Of a stretch of 9,153 bases of DNA, positions 1-6,523 are shown piece by piece. Origin of the DNA: CAMBDR01 sp046597185. GTDB taxonomy: Bacteria; Pseudomonadota; Gammaproteobacteria; Burkholderiales; Burkholderiaceae_D. The position numbers were made by a program, and so were the translations under genes. The stretch lies in contig JBKJLF010000767.1 of assembly GCA_046597185.1 (NCBI GenBank), forward strand, positions 1 through 9,153. Reading direction: 5' to 3'. The first letter of the stretch is position 1. The number at the start of each line of letters is the position of its first letter. Below the pieces are notes generated by a model. That model worked only from the letters and a program-made list of their open reading frames with translations. It was not told the origin of the DNA and did no database searches.

Positions 1-1
1 A

Positions 2-514
2 TCTGAAGCCACCACAGTACGCGATGCCATCGCGCATTTGCCCAAGCTCAGTGCAGGTGAAATACATACAGATGATGTGATGCATCGTGCCTGCAAGCTT
101 TCCCAACTCAATTTTAAACGGGTTCAAGCCTCCCGCCCTGGTGGCACGTGGCGCGACTGGCCGACTGAGTTGGTGGCGAAATGTCATCAGGCCAAATCGG
201 GGGCCACCTACCCCAGCGTTTATGGGCGCATGGAGTGGGACAAGCCAGCCCCAACTATCACCACACAATTTTTTGGCTTTGGCAACGGACGCTTTGGTCA
301 CCCTGAACAAGACCGCGCCATCAGTTTGCGGGAAGGGGCTATTTTGCAATCATTTCCGGCTGATTATGCCTTTGTGGCAGAAAATGAGCTCATTTCATTT
401 GCAACACTTGGCCGTTTGATCGGCAATGCCGTGCCCGTTAAATTAGGTGAGGCAATTGGCTATTCGATTCGACAGCACATTCAATCTTGTTTGGACGAGG
501 GTAGACATGGGTGA
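2..514 (+). CDS. DNA (cytosine-5-)-methyltransferase, C-terminal part (5' end outside window)
   Basis: This is the C-terminal 170 residues of a C5-cytosine DNA methyltransferase, which transfers a methyl group from S-adenosylmethionine to cytosine in a specific DNA site. The frame is open from base 2 with no start, so the catalytic PCQ and ENV motifs lie upstream of the window. The text starts with TVRDAIAHLPKLSAGE, a stretch usual just before the target-recognition domain. It continues through GRMEWDKPAPTITT, then conserved motif IX (ISLREGAILQSFPADY, about residues 107-122 of the fragment) and motif X (GRLIGNAVPVKLGEAIG, about 138-154). The C-terminus is complete and ends 20 residues or so after motif X, as is normal. 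Its stop overlaps the start of the DUF262 gene by 8 bases, so the two are one transcription unit. By family knowledge it would protect host DNA or mark it for the linked proteins; the target site cannot be read from this part. Confidence 0.95.
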   Translation, partial: SEATTVRDAIAHLPKLSAGEIHTDDVMHRACKLSQLNFKRVQASRPGGTWRDWPTELVAKCHQAKSGATYPSVYGRMEWDKPAPTITTQFFGFGNGRFGHPEQDRAISLREGAILQSFPADYAFVAENELISFATLGRLIGNAVPVKLGEAIGYSIRQHIQSCLDEGRHG

Positions 515-1589
515 AGACAATCCAATCGCAATTTCAATCGAAGCCAGAGATGCTGCCGAAGCACAAATTTCCGCCCATCACAAAATCATTGATTATGATA
601 CGCGTGAATATCCGGTCGAAGTCATCGTCAGCAAATATTTGGTACGCCAAGCTGAGGATGATAATGATTTCTTTATTCCTGATTATCAGCGTGATTTGAC
701 TTGGCCAGAAGAACAACAATCGCGCTTTATTGAATCCGTGCTGATGGGGTTACCGATTCCCTTATTGTTTTTGGCAGATGTTGAAGGACAAGAGGGTAGG
801 GCTGAGATAGTTGACGGCTCACAACGCGTTCGCACCTTGGCGCGCTTCATGAATAACGAATTACGCCTTGCCGGGCTAAAACAATTGACCTTACTCAATG
901 GTTTTACGTTTGGCGATTTGCCGCCGATACGGCAACGCCGCTTTGGACGGCACACCATGCGCATGATCGAATTACGCGAAGGCACCGATGAAGATGTCCG
1001 GCGCGATATTTTTAGCCGCATCAACACCGGCAGTTTGAATCTGAATGACATGGAACAGCGTTGGGGCGCAAGTGATGGCTTATTCTTGCAATTTGTACGT
1101 TCGTGTTCGGAGCAAACATTATTTCGGGAATTGGCACCACTGAGTGACACCGCCGTAAAACGCCGGGAGCCGCAGGAATTTGTTTTGCGTTTTTTTGCCT
1201 ATCTGCGCGATTATCAAAAATTTGACCGGAGTGTGGTCGGATTTTTGAATGCCTATTTGGACGACATGAAGTTATCGTTTGATGCGGCGGCCCAAGCTTT
1301 GGCGCAGGCAGAATGGGATGCCATGCTGCAATTTGTAAAACAATATTTTCCCAATGGCTTCAGGAAAAAAGAAGGGCATGTCCGCACGCCACGCATCCGG
1401 TTTGAAGCGATTTCAGTCGGGGCAGCCTTGGCATTACGAATTCAACCGGATCTGGTACCCGGTTCCCTTGATTGGCTGGAACAAGCGCCATTCAAAGACA
1501 TGATGCGCTCTGACGCCAGCAACTCTCGCCCTAAAATTATTCGTCGTATTGAATTTGTGCGCGATCAGTTATTGGGGCGTGCAGCATGA
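507..1589 (+). CDS. stand-alone DUF262 domain protein (GmrSD N-terminal / ParB-like nuclease-fold family)
   Basis: A 360-residue cytoplasmic protein of the DUF262 family, known as the N-terminal NTP-using part of GmrSD-type modification-dependent restriction enzymes. The signature elements are all present in order: IPDYQRDLTW (residues 57-66), GLPIPLLFL (81-89), the DGSQRVRT motif (103-110, in place of the common DGQQR) and FSRINTGSLNLND (169-181). The remaining roughly 170 residues are mostly helical-looking. No H-N-H (DUF1524) nuclease motif is seen, so it probably senses or hydrolyses nucleotide rather than cutting DNA itself. I chose ATG 507 because GAGG lies 6 bases upstream (497-500) and DUF262 homology starts later; an in-frame GTG at 447 would only add 20 residues of methyltransferase shadow. 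It overlaps the methyltransferase stop by 8 bases and the HEPN gene by 4, implying translational coupling. Family assignment is firm; the role in this system is inferred. Confidence 0.93.
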   Translation: MGEDNPIAISIEARDAAEAQISAHHKIIDYDTREYPVEVIVSKYLVRQAEDDNDFFIPDYQRDLTWPEEQQSRFIESVLMGLPIPLLFLADVEGQEGRAEIVDGSQRVRTLARFMNNELRLAGLKQLTLLNGFTFGDLPPIRQRRFGRHTMRMIELREGTDEDVRRDIFSRINTGSLNLNDMEQRWGASDGLFLQFVRSCSEQTLFRELAPLSDTAVKRREPQEFVLRFFAYLRDYQKFDRSVVGFLNAYLDDMKLSFDAAAQALAQAEWDAMLQFVKQYFPNGFRKKEGHVRTPRIRFEAISVGAALALRIQPDLVPGSLDWLEQAPFKDMMRSDASNSRPKIIRRIEFVRDQLLGRAA

Positions 1590-2287
1590 TGCAATCACCA
1601 ACCCAACCACAGACCGAATTTTCCGAACGAGTAGCGGAAATTGAAGCGTTTCTCAAATTTATCGCGCAAGTGGAATTGGGCAGCGTGCGATTAATGCAGG
1701 GGCAACAGGGGCTGGAAACACTGCCCGCGTTCAGCGCCAAAGATCAAGCTGATCTATTGCGCACATTCAAAGCGAGCGCATTTTTATTACTTTACAACCT
1801 GATGGAATCCACCGCAACCAATGCGATTGATGCTATTTTTGATGAGTTTGCCAAACAAGGTACGTCGTTTGATGCGTGCAGATCAGAAATCCGCCGGGTG
1901 ATTTTGGGCAATTTAAAACAGCATGACATTAGCAAGATCTTGCCCCAACTCAAACAACTTTCCATGGATGTGGTGACCAAGACTTTTTTAAAGGATAAGG
2001 TCTTGTCGGGCAATGTCGATGCGAGGAAGATTCGCGATCTGGCAGATGAGTATGGCTTTACCCACCCGGCTGCTGATGGGAGCGATTTGTTAGTGGTAAA
2101 AACAAACCGTAATGATCTGGCGCATGGCAGCAAATCATTTGCCGACGTTGGCCGGGACTATACGGTTACCGATATCATTTCCATGAAAGACAAAATCATC
2201 ATCTACCTGAAGGCGATGTTGGACAATGTGGCGGACTATATTCTTGGGAAACAATATCTTGCCAAAGCTACACAAGCCCAGTGGTGA
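1586..2287 (+). CDS. HEPN-domain protein of the MAE_28990/MAE_18760 type, putative ribonuclease effector
   Basis: A 233-residue, largely helical protein that I place in the HEPN superfamily, MAE_28990-like branch. The key signature is RNDLAHG at residues 175-181, which gives the R-X4-H motif that forms the metal-independent RNase active site in HEPN toxins and Cas/abortive-infection nucleases. It is followed by SFADVGRDYTVTDI, typical of this branch. An earlier helix, LLYNLMESTATNAI (68-81), fits the first conserved HEPN helix. No membrane segment or signal peptide is seen. The ATG at 1586 overlaps the DUF262 stop as ATGA, with GGGG (1573-1576) as probable ribosome-binding site; a second ATG at 1589 is possible. 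By family knowledge such proteins accompany DUF262 proteins and DNA methyltransferases in restriction-like loci. RNase activity and toxicity are inferred from the motif, not shown. It could alternatively be a structural HEPN partner of DUF262. Confidence 0.88.
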   Translation: MMQSPTQPQTEFSERVAEIEAFLKFIAQVELGSVRLMQGQQGLETLPAFSAKDQADLLRTFKASAFLLLYNLMESTATNAIDAIFDEFAKQGTSFDACRSEIRRVILGNLKQHDISKILPQLKQLSMDVVTKTFLKDKVLSGNVDARKIRDLADEYGFTHPAADGSDLLVVKTNRNDLAHGSKSFADVGRDYTVTDIISMKDKIIIYLKAMLDNVADYILGKQYLAKATQAQW

Positions 2288-2478
2288 ACAGTGGCGCAGC
2301 ATCAAGGTAACATAAGCTTTGTCAACTTCCAACTTTGCCTCTTGGCTTGAAGGCACGTACAAAAATTGATTCGCTTCCCCAAACGTAGCACGACTGTGTT
2401 GATGGTGCATTTATGGCTTGTTTGCCAAAACAATAGTCAAACCAGTGGGTGACGCCGTACCTGGATTGCGAATTGATT

Positions 2479-2510
2479 ACGCGGCCCAGGCTACCGCGTT
2501 TATTTTATAT
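2479..2510 (+). terminator. candidate rho-independent terminator
   Basis: ACGCGG (2479-2484) pairs exactly with CCGCGT (2494-2499) around a 9-base loop and is followed by the T-rich run TTATTTTATAT. It lies about 190 bases after the HEPN stop and points in the operon direction. On the other strand no T-run follows. It could end the methyltransferase-DUF262-HEPN transcript. The stem is short, hence moderate confidence. Confidence 0.45.
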
Positions 2511-2670
2511 TGCACCCATGCAAAATTTCATAAAGCCGACCTTTGAAGCTGCACGCGACCAATTACATTAACCCCTTGGTTCCACCCAACACACCCGCAA
2601 TGTAATCGCCCTGTCACATCCATCACCGATAATTCCCCCTGAAAAATATCTTCCCTGCGCCAACTGGCTT

Positions 2671-2714
2671 GCCAAACTCCGAAACTGGCGTTTGGCTGTT
2701 TTCTTCATTTTTCC
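2671..2714 (+). promoter_or_regulatory. leader hairpin followed by T-rich tract upstream of phosphoesterase gene
   Basis: GCCAAAC (2671-2677) and GTTTGGC (2690-2696) form a 7-base inverted repeat with a 12-base loop, followed directly by TGTTTTCTTCATTTTT. It ends about 25 bases before the ATG at 2739. AACTGGC also occurs twice (2662-2668 and 2683-2689), so alternative pairings are possible. It may be a terminator for upstream transcription or an attenuator of the lipoprotein gene; the sequence alone does not decide. Confidence 0.35.
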
Positions 2715-2738
2715 ATTTCTTTTCAGGATAATTCAACC

Positions 2739-3950
2739 ATGCGCAATTTGACTCTGCCCTTGATGAGTACCAGTTTTCTCGCAACCGTATTGGCTGGCTG
2801 TGGCGGTGACGGTAATGGCGACAGGATCGCTGTGGTCGAGCCTGCTACTACGCTGGCCGTGATTGGCGATGTACCTTATGGCACTTCCCCCACCGACGAT
2901 GCACAAACTTTGGCTAATCCGGCCTTCATCAGCGCCATCAACGCTGATCCGGACACCTCGCTGGTATTGCATGTGGGCGATATCCACTCCGGCAAACAAT
3001 ACTGCACCCAGGCCTATAATCTGACCGTTTTCAATCAATGGAAAGCCTTTAAAGCACCGCTGGTGTACACCCCCGGCGACAATGAATGGGCTGATTGCCA
3101 TAAAATTAAAGAAGGCGGCGGCAGCTACAATGCGGCGACCGGGCAAATTGTCTACGCCGTGGACGGCGGCGGCAAATTAATCGACTATGCCGGTGGCGAC
3201 CCGGTGGCCAATCTGCAATTGGTGCGTTCAATCTTCTTTGCCACGCCCGGCAAAACCCTGGGCACCAGCATGAGCGTGCATACCCAGGCGCAAGAATTTG
3301 ATCCGGCCTTCCCCAACGACAGCAATTATGTCGAAAATGTCTGGTTTGAAAAATCCAAAGTCTTGTTTGTTACGGTCAATGTTCCGGGTGGCTCCAATAA
3401 CGATACCGACCCATGGTATGGCGCACCCGCCATGAGCCCGGTGCAGGCGCAGGAAGTGGCCAACCGCACTGCCGCCGATTTACGCTGGCTGGATGTGGCA
3501 TTCAAACAAGCCGGCAGCAGCGGCGCGATTGGCATGGTGATTCAGGTGCAAGCCGATATGTGGGATTTGGACGGTGCCGCGCCCGCCCATATCGCCGCTT
3601 ACAAGCAATTTATTGACAGCATTGCCGCCCAGAGCAAAACCTTTGGCAAGCCAGTGTTGATGTTGAATGGCGATTCGCACACTTACCGCTCCGACAATCC
3701 GCTGGCCGCCAGTGCGCCCTGTGTGATTGAACCATCGCCCGGCGCGCCAGCCATTGCCTGTACCAGCGCCAACGATGCCTATTTGAGCCAGCCCAACGGC
3801 TACAATGTGCCCAATTTCCACCGCATTGTGGTGCATGGCAGTAGCACCCCGCTGGAATGGTTGAAGCTGACCATCACCCCCGGTGCCAATGCCGCCAATG
3901 GCAGCGATGCGTTCGGGCCATTCAACTGGAAGCGGGTGCAACCCAAATAA
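2739..3950 (+). CDS. putative calcineurin-like metallophosphoesterase lipoprotein
   Basis: A 403-residue exported protein. The N-terminus is a lipoprotein signal peptide with lipobox L-A-G-C, lipidated Cys at residue 21. The residue after Cys is Gly, so outer-membrane sorting is likely. The mature part carries the spaced metal-ligand blocks of the calcineurin-like phosphoesterase fold: IGDVPYG (42-48), VGDIHSG (79-85), GDNEWADC (113-120) and LNGDSHTYR (309-317). Compared with the classical set (D-x-H, GD, GNHD, GHxH), the first and third blocks are altered (GDVPYG, GDNEW) and the last is GDSHTY, so the metal site may be atypical. The substrate is unknown; a phosphomonoester or phosphodiester outside the inner membrane is a guess. 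AGGA at 2725-2728 lies 10 bases before ATG 2739. It stands alone, convergent with the substrate-binding protein gene 68 bases downstream. GC is visibly higher than in the preceding operon. Confidence 0.82.
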   Translation: MRNLTLPLMSTSFLATVLAGCGGDGNGDRIAVVEPATTLAVIGDVPYGTSPTDDAQTLANPAFISAINADPDTSLVLHVGDIHSGKQYCTQAYNLTVFNQWKAFKAPLVYTPGDNEWADCHKIKEGGGSYNAATGQIVYAVDGGGKLIDYAGGDPVANLQLVRSIFFATPGKTLGTSMSVHTQAQEFDPAFPNDSNYVENVWFEKSKVLFVTVNVPGGSNNDTDPWYGAPAMSPVQAQEVANRTAADLRWLDVAFKQAGSSGAIGMVIQVQADMWDLDGAAPAHIAAYKQFIDSIAAQSKTFGKPVLMLNGDSHTYRSDNPLAASAPCVIEPSPGAPAIACTSANDAYLSQPNGYNVPNFHRIVVHGSSTPLEWLKLTITPGANAANGSDAFGPFNWKRVQPK

Positions 3951-3960
3951 TACCCAGGTG

Positions 3961-4013
3961 GCCGGGCGCTTGGCGCGACCTTGAATTGGCGCGTGCCTGA
4001 CCATGAGCCCGGC
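3961..4013. terminator. weak inverted repeat between convergent genes
   Basis: GCCGGGC (3961-3967) is exactly inverted at 4007-4013 (GCCCGGC), spanning a 39-base loop that itself contains TTGGCGCG twice as a direct repeat (3970-3977, 3986-3993). It sits in the 68-base gap between two convergent stops and could end transcription from both sides. There is no T-run, so this is only a possible factor-dependent or structural site. Confidence 0.22.
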
Positions 4014-4018
4014 TGCGC

Positions 4019-5167
4019 CTATTTTGAAACCAGGTTTTTCATCACCGGCGTGAAACTGAAGTTGTAATGTTTTAGCGCCGGATTGTCCACTTTGGAAAAT
4101 TGGCGAAAATCAATTTTCCTGAAGTTTTCAGGCTTGAATTCGCGCAGATAGTCAACACTGCCTTTGCCGGATAAAATCGCCATCTGCGACTTGAAGTTGA
4201 GCGTTTCGCTGGCAAAATCGCGCTGCTTGAAATAGTCGTGCAGCAGCACCGCGACCCAAGCCGTTTCCATAAAATGGCCGCCTATCGTGGTGACCATCCG
4301 GTTGTGGCTCACCTCTTGCAGCGCGTCCGGAATCCAGTCAATCGAGCCCACCAACATTTGCTTGCCGGGCACCAGTTTGCGCTCAAGCATGCCGTCCAGC
4401 GCACCCAGCCCCATCAGGTCGTTGGCGGCCCAGACCACTTTTGCTTGCGGATAACGCTGGTTCATGCCAAGAAAGACTTCCTTGCCTTTTTCATGCTCCC
4501 AGGATGCCGTGACGATTTGCCGTAAAACAATGCGCGGTTCTTTTTGAACCGCCAGCGTCAAACCTGCAGCGCGCGCAATTGCTGCACCGGCCGCTGTTGT
4601 ACCGTTGAGCGCAAACAATTGCACTTTTCCATCGCTATCGGCCAAGCCCAGCCGCGCCGCTTCCTGATACAGCGTGAGCGCCAAATCATAGCCGGCGGCC
4701 TTGTCATCGGGCAGCATTTGCCCGATCCAGTACTTAAAATGTTGGCGCGGCCCACCGTATTGCCGAGTTTGCTCTTCTGTTAAGCCCGCGTTAAAAATAA
4801 ACGCCGGGATTTTGCTTTGCTCGGCAATTTTCAACATGTCAACCCCATTTTGTTTCAAGCTTTGAAACACCACCGCATCCGGCCGATCTGCGCCATTGGC
4901 TGCGGCTTTGAAGTCATTCACCATCTTGAACTGATCACGGTTGACATAGACAACCTGCAAATCCATACCCAAATTCTGACAGGCCGCCTGCATGATCTCG
5001 GCAGAAGTTCGCCACCAATGATTTTCTGGCGTTGTAGAGTTGTAGTAGATGATGCGCGGGCGTTTTGACTGGGTTCCGCTGGCCATCACCCAGCCAGAAA
5101 AACAACACAGCATGAACAAGCAGACCATGCCACCAAGAAAAAAACGCTTGAAGGACAGAAAATTCAT
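4019..5167 (-). CDS. periplasmic substrate-binding protein, sugar ABC transporter type (type I periplasmic-binding fold), orphan
   Basis: A 382-residue protein with a signal peptide: a basic start (FKRFF), a hydrophobic core from about residue 9 to 24 and a likely cut after V-M-A at 29. The mature protein resembles the Peripla_BP_4/LacI-type sugar-binding family. It begins RPRIIYYNSTTPENHWW, and later has RPDAVVFQSL (95-104), IPAFIFNAGL (120-129), VVWAANDLMGLGALDG and VGSIDW, which match the alternating beta-strand and loop pattern of these binding proteins. Such proteins deliver a sugar or similar ligand to an ABC permease, or to a sensor kinase or cyclase (LuxP-like use). Neither permease nor ATPase is adjacent, so a sensing role is at least as likely. 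I chose ATG 5167 because GGAG lies 8 bases upstream and the signal peptide starts there; the frame stays open upstream to 5242 but without a signal-like start. The ligand cannot be named. Confidence 0.85.
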   Translation of the reverse strand: MNFLSFKRFFLGGMVCLFMLCCFSGWVMASGTQSKRPRIIYYNSTTPENHWWRTSAEIMQAACQNLGMDLQVVYVNRDQFKMVNDFKAAANGADRPDAVVFQSLKQNGVDMLKIAEQSKIPAFIFNAGLTEEQTRQYGGPRQHFKYWIGQMLPDDKAAGYDLALTLYQEAARLGLADSDGKVQLFALNGTTAAGAAIARAAGLTLAVQKEPRIVLRQIVTASWEHEKGKEVFLGMNQRYPQAKVVWAANDLMGLGALDGMLERKLVPGKQMLVGSIDWIPDALQEVSHNRMVTTIGGHFMETAWVAVLLHDYFKQRDFASETLNFKSQMAILSGKGSVDYLREFKPENFRKIDFRQFSKVDNPALKHYNFSFTPVMKNLVSK

Positions 5168-5579
5168 TGTAAATTCTCCACAGGTTTGAATCAAAAAAAG
5201 TCGAAGTATTTGCGCAGTCAAAATCCCAGCAATACCAGCCAATGTTAATTAATAGGATTGAAGTTACGCGTCCGAAGCTTCAATATCATTGTTACCACAA
5301 TCACTGCAAAGCGGATCAAGCATCCCTTGCGTCACAATGCCTCTCAATCAATATACCCCTTTTCAAGGCAAGGGAGACATAATTTACCGGGGGTGAAGGC
5401 GCTGCTCATCCATGCCATATGGCACAGCACAATTGCTGATTCGGAAGCGGTTTCAATAATCGCTACCATATTGCGAATCTGAAAATCCAGCGTGCCGTGG
5501 CGGTGGTGCCGTTGGCCTGGGTTTGGTAGTCGGCACTGGCGTAGCGTAGCGCGACGGGAAACAGGGCCAGTGCAGAATG
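5168..5579. other. intergenic, possible degenerate minus-strand coding remnant
   Basis: About 410 bases lie between the divergent substrate-binding protein gene and the first PEP-CTERM leader. The part next to 5167 should hold the promoter of the minus gene. On the minus strand between about 5580 and 5345, two frames read as natural protein one after the other: VALRYASADYQTQANGTTAT, then in a shifted frame TLDFQIRNMVAIIETAS and SSAFTPGKLCLP, ending at 5344-5346. This could be a frameshifted C-terminal remnant of an old gene; I cannot name the family with confidence. Confidence 0.3.
5257..5284. promoter_or_regulatory. inverted repeat upstream of the substrate-binding protein gene
   Basis: ATTGAAG (5257-5263) and CTTCAAT (5278-5284) are exact inverted copies with a 14-base spacer that contains the palindrome ACGCGT. 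The site is about 90 bases upstream of ATG 5167 (minus) and could be an operator for that gene. An AT-rich palindrome TTAATTAA (5245-5252) lies between it and the gene. No regulator can be assigned. Confidence 0.25.
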
Positions 5580-5798
5580 CTCCCATTTTCCGGCCAAATC
5601 ACCCTTCCCCATGCTCAATATCAAGCTCAATAGTATGCCTACAAAAAAATTCTTATGTGCGCTTGCGCACAGATATTGGCAATTAAATAAATTAATATTA
5701 ATCGACGTTACCATATTTAAAATTTTTCTTTACGGCTTGTCGTCATTTATTGTGGTATTTTTTACAACAATTCATCTTATTTACGCAAAGGAACGACC
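5580..5798 (+). promoter_or_regulatory. leader/promoter region of first PEP-CTERM gene (duplicated in second copy)
   Basis: This 219-base leader is homologous to 6821-7062. It starts with the shared CTCCCATTTTCCGGCCAAAT. Then come CCCCATGCTCAAT, an AATAGTATGCC block, an A-run, the 16-base dyad (5656-5671), and AT-rich DNA with TAAATTAATAT and CGTTACC also shared by copy 2. The 100 bases nearest the gene differ much more between copies, apart from the AAAGGA ribosome-binding site. TTGGCA (5676-5681) and TATTAA (5696-5701) could be promoter boxes but are spaced only 14 bases. No sigma-54 GG-N10-GC box was found. Confidence 0.6.
5656..5671. promoter_or_regulatory. 16-base dyad operator, copy 1 (TGTGCGC-TT-GCGCACA)
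   Basis: A perfect 7-base inverted repeat around a 2-base centre, lying in the conserved leader 127 bases before the ATG. The TGTG-N8-CACA outline has the half-site spacing of CRP/FNR/Clp-family sites (TGTGA-N6-TCACA), though with C instead of A at the fifth position. It recurs at 6920-6935. Binding by such a regulator is inference. Confidence 0.6.
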
Positions 5799-6464
5799 AT
5801 GAAACTCCATACCACCATTCTCACATCTTTGCTCTTCACAGCTTCAGTTTCCAGTGCCTGGGCTACCAATTTGCAGCCAAACACATCGCAGGTGCCTGCC
5901 ACGGTTCCAGGCTTTTTTGGTGGCACCTTGATCGATCAGGCTGCCACCCACGTTTTTACCCGAACTTATTCGGGCTGGGCTCGCACCGCTGTGTATGCGA
6001 CGACTGGCGGATATGACTTTTATTACCAATTCTCAAATGATGCAAGCTCGCGCAACGGGGTTAAGCGCCTGACCGGATTCGACTATTCGGGTTGGAACGT
6101 GGACGTCTTTCAAACCAGTGCCGCTTTTGGCATTTTCCAAGTGGGCAACAATGATATCGATACCACTGATCGCGACTCGTCGGGGGTGGTCGGCTTTAAT
6201 TTCTCGCCTGCCACTGGCGGCAAAATCCTGCCTGGCACCACCAGCTATACCAGCATTTTACGCACCAACGCCACCCACTATACGGTCGGATCGTTCGGCG
6301 TCATTAACGGTTTTGCTGGCAATGCCGTCGGCTTCGCCCCTGCTATACCGGAACCAGAAACCTATGCCATGATGTTGCTCGGTGTCGGGGTCTTGGCTTG
6401 GTTTCGGCGTAACAAAACCAAGCAGGCAGAAGCCCGCCTGTGGAATGATAAATCGGAAACGTAA
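5799..6464 (+). CDS. PEP-CTERM sorting domain protein, tandem paralogue 1
   Basis: A 221-residue exported protein. It has an N-terminal signal peptide (MKLHTTILTSLLFTASVSSA, likely cut after A-W-A at 22), a middle domain of unknown function, and a C-terminal PEP-CTERM signal. That signal consists of IPEPETYAMM at about 183-192, a hydrophobic segment LLGVGVLAWF, then RRNK. By family knowledge the PEP-CTERM signal is recognised by an exosortase (EpsH/XrtA type), and such proteins go to the cell surface or the exopolysaccharide matrix. The middle part is rich in aromatic and small residues (SGWNVDVFQTSAAFGIFQVG) and has no catalytic motif I recognise, so a structural or matrix role is likely. 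Unusually, about 15 polar residues (KQAEARLWNDKSET) follow the basic cluster. ATG 5799 is supported by AAAGGAA about 8 bases upstream. No exosortase gene is in the window. Confidence 0.92.
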   Translation: MKLHTTILTSLLFTASVSSAWATNLQPNTSQVPATVPGFFGGTLIDQAATHVFTRTYSGWARTAVYATTGGYDFYYQFSNDASSRNGVKRLTGFDYSGWNVDVFQTSAAFGIFQVGNNDIDTTDRDSSGVVGFNFSPATGGKILPGTTSYTSILRTNATHYTVGSFGVINGFAGNAVGFAPAIPEPETYAMMLLGVGVLAWFRRNKTKQAEARLWNDKSET

Positions 6465-6483
6465 TTGCGATGGTAAGCCTGCC

Positions 6484-6523
6484 CCGGTTGGATCAAGCCG
6501 CTCTCCCGGTTTCATCCAACCGG
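6484..6523. terminator. 10-base stem-loop between convergent genes
   Basis: CCGGTTGGAT (6484-6493) is exactly inverted as ATCCAACCGG (6514-6523) with a 20-base loop. It begins 19 bases after the stop of the first PEP-CTERM gene and overlaps the stop of the minus-strand pseudogene. It could be a shared two-way terminator. There is no long T-run on either side, so efficiency is uncertain. Confidence 0.45.

Larger units (their letters stand above)
2288..2738. other. intergenic stretch between the defence operon and the phosphoesterase gene
   Basis: There are 451 bases without a convincing gene. It contains a candidate intrinsic terminator (2479-2510) and a leader hairpin (2671-2696), listed separately. 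A minus-strand frame starting at 2410 runs into the HEPN gene. Its first part (ATFGEANQFLYVPSSQEA) reads like protein, but it has no clear Shine-Dalgarno and I do not recognise it. No repeats, tRNA or insertion-sequence ends were seen. Confidence 0.6.

Noticed and set aside
447..506. GTG start 20 codons upstream for the DUF262 gene
   Set aside because: The added residues are a shadow of the methyltransferase C-terminus; ATG 507 has a GAGG site at good spacing and DUF262 similarity starts later.
2288..2410. Minus-strand gene starting at 2410
   Set aside because: The frame runs into the HEPN gene on the opposite strand, has no clear ribosome-binding site and matches no family I know.
3480..4004. 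Long minus-strand frame opposite the phosphoesterase
   Set aside because: It is the mirror of a well-supported coding region, rich in Gly/His/Ala, with no start signal and no recognisable domain.
5168..5242. N-terminal extension of the substrate-binding protein to 5242
   Set aside because: The signal peptide begins at ATG 5167, which has its own GGAG; the extension lacks a Shine-Dalgarno.
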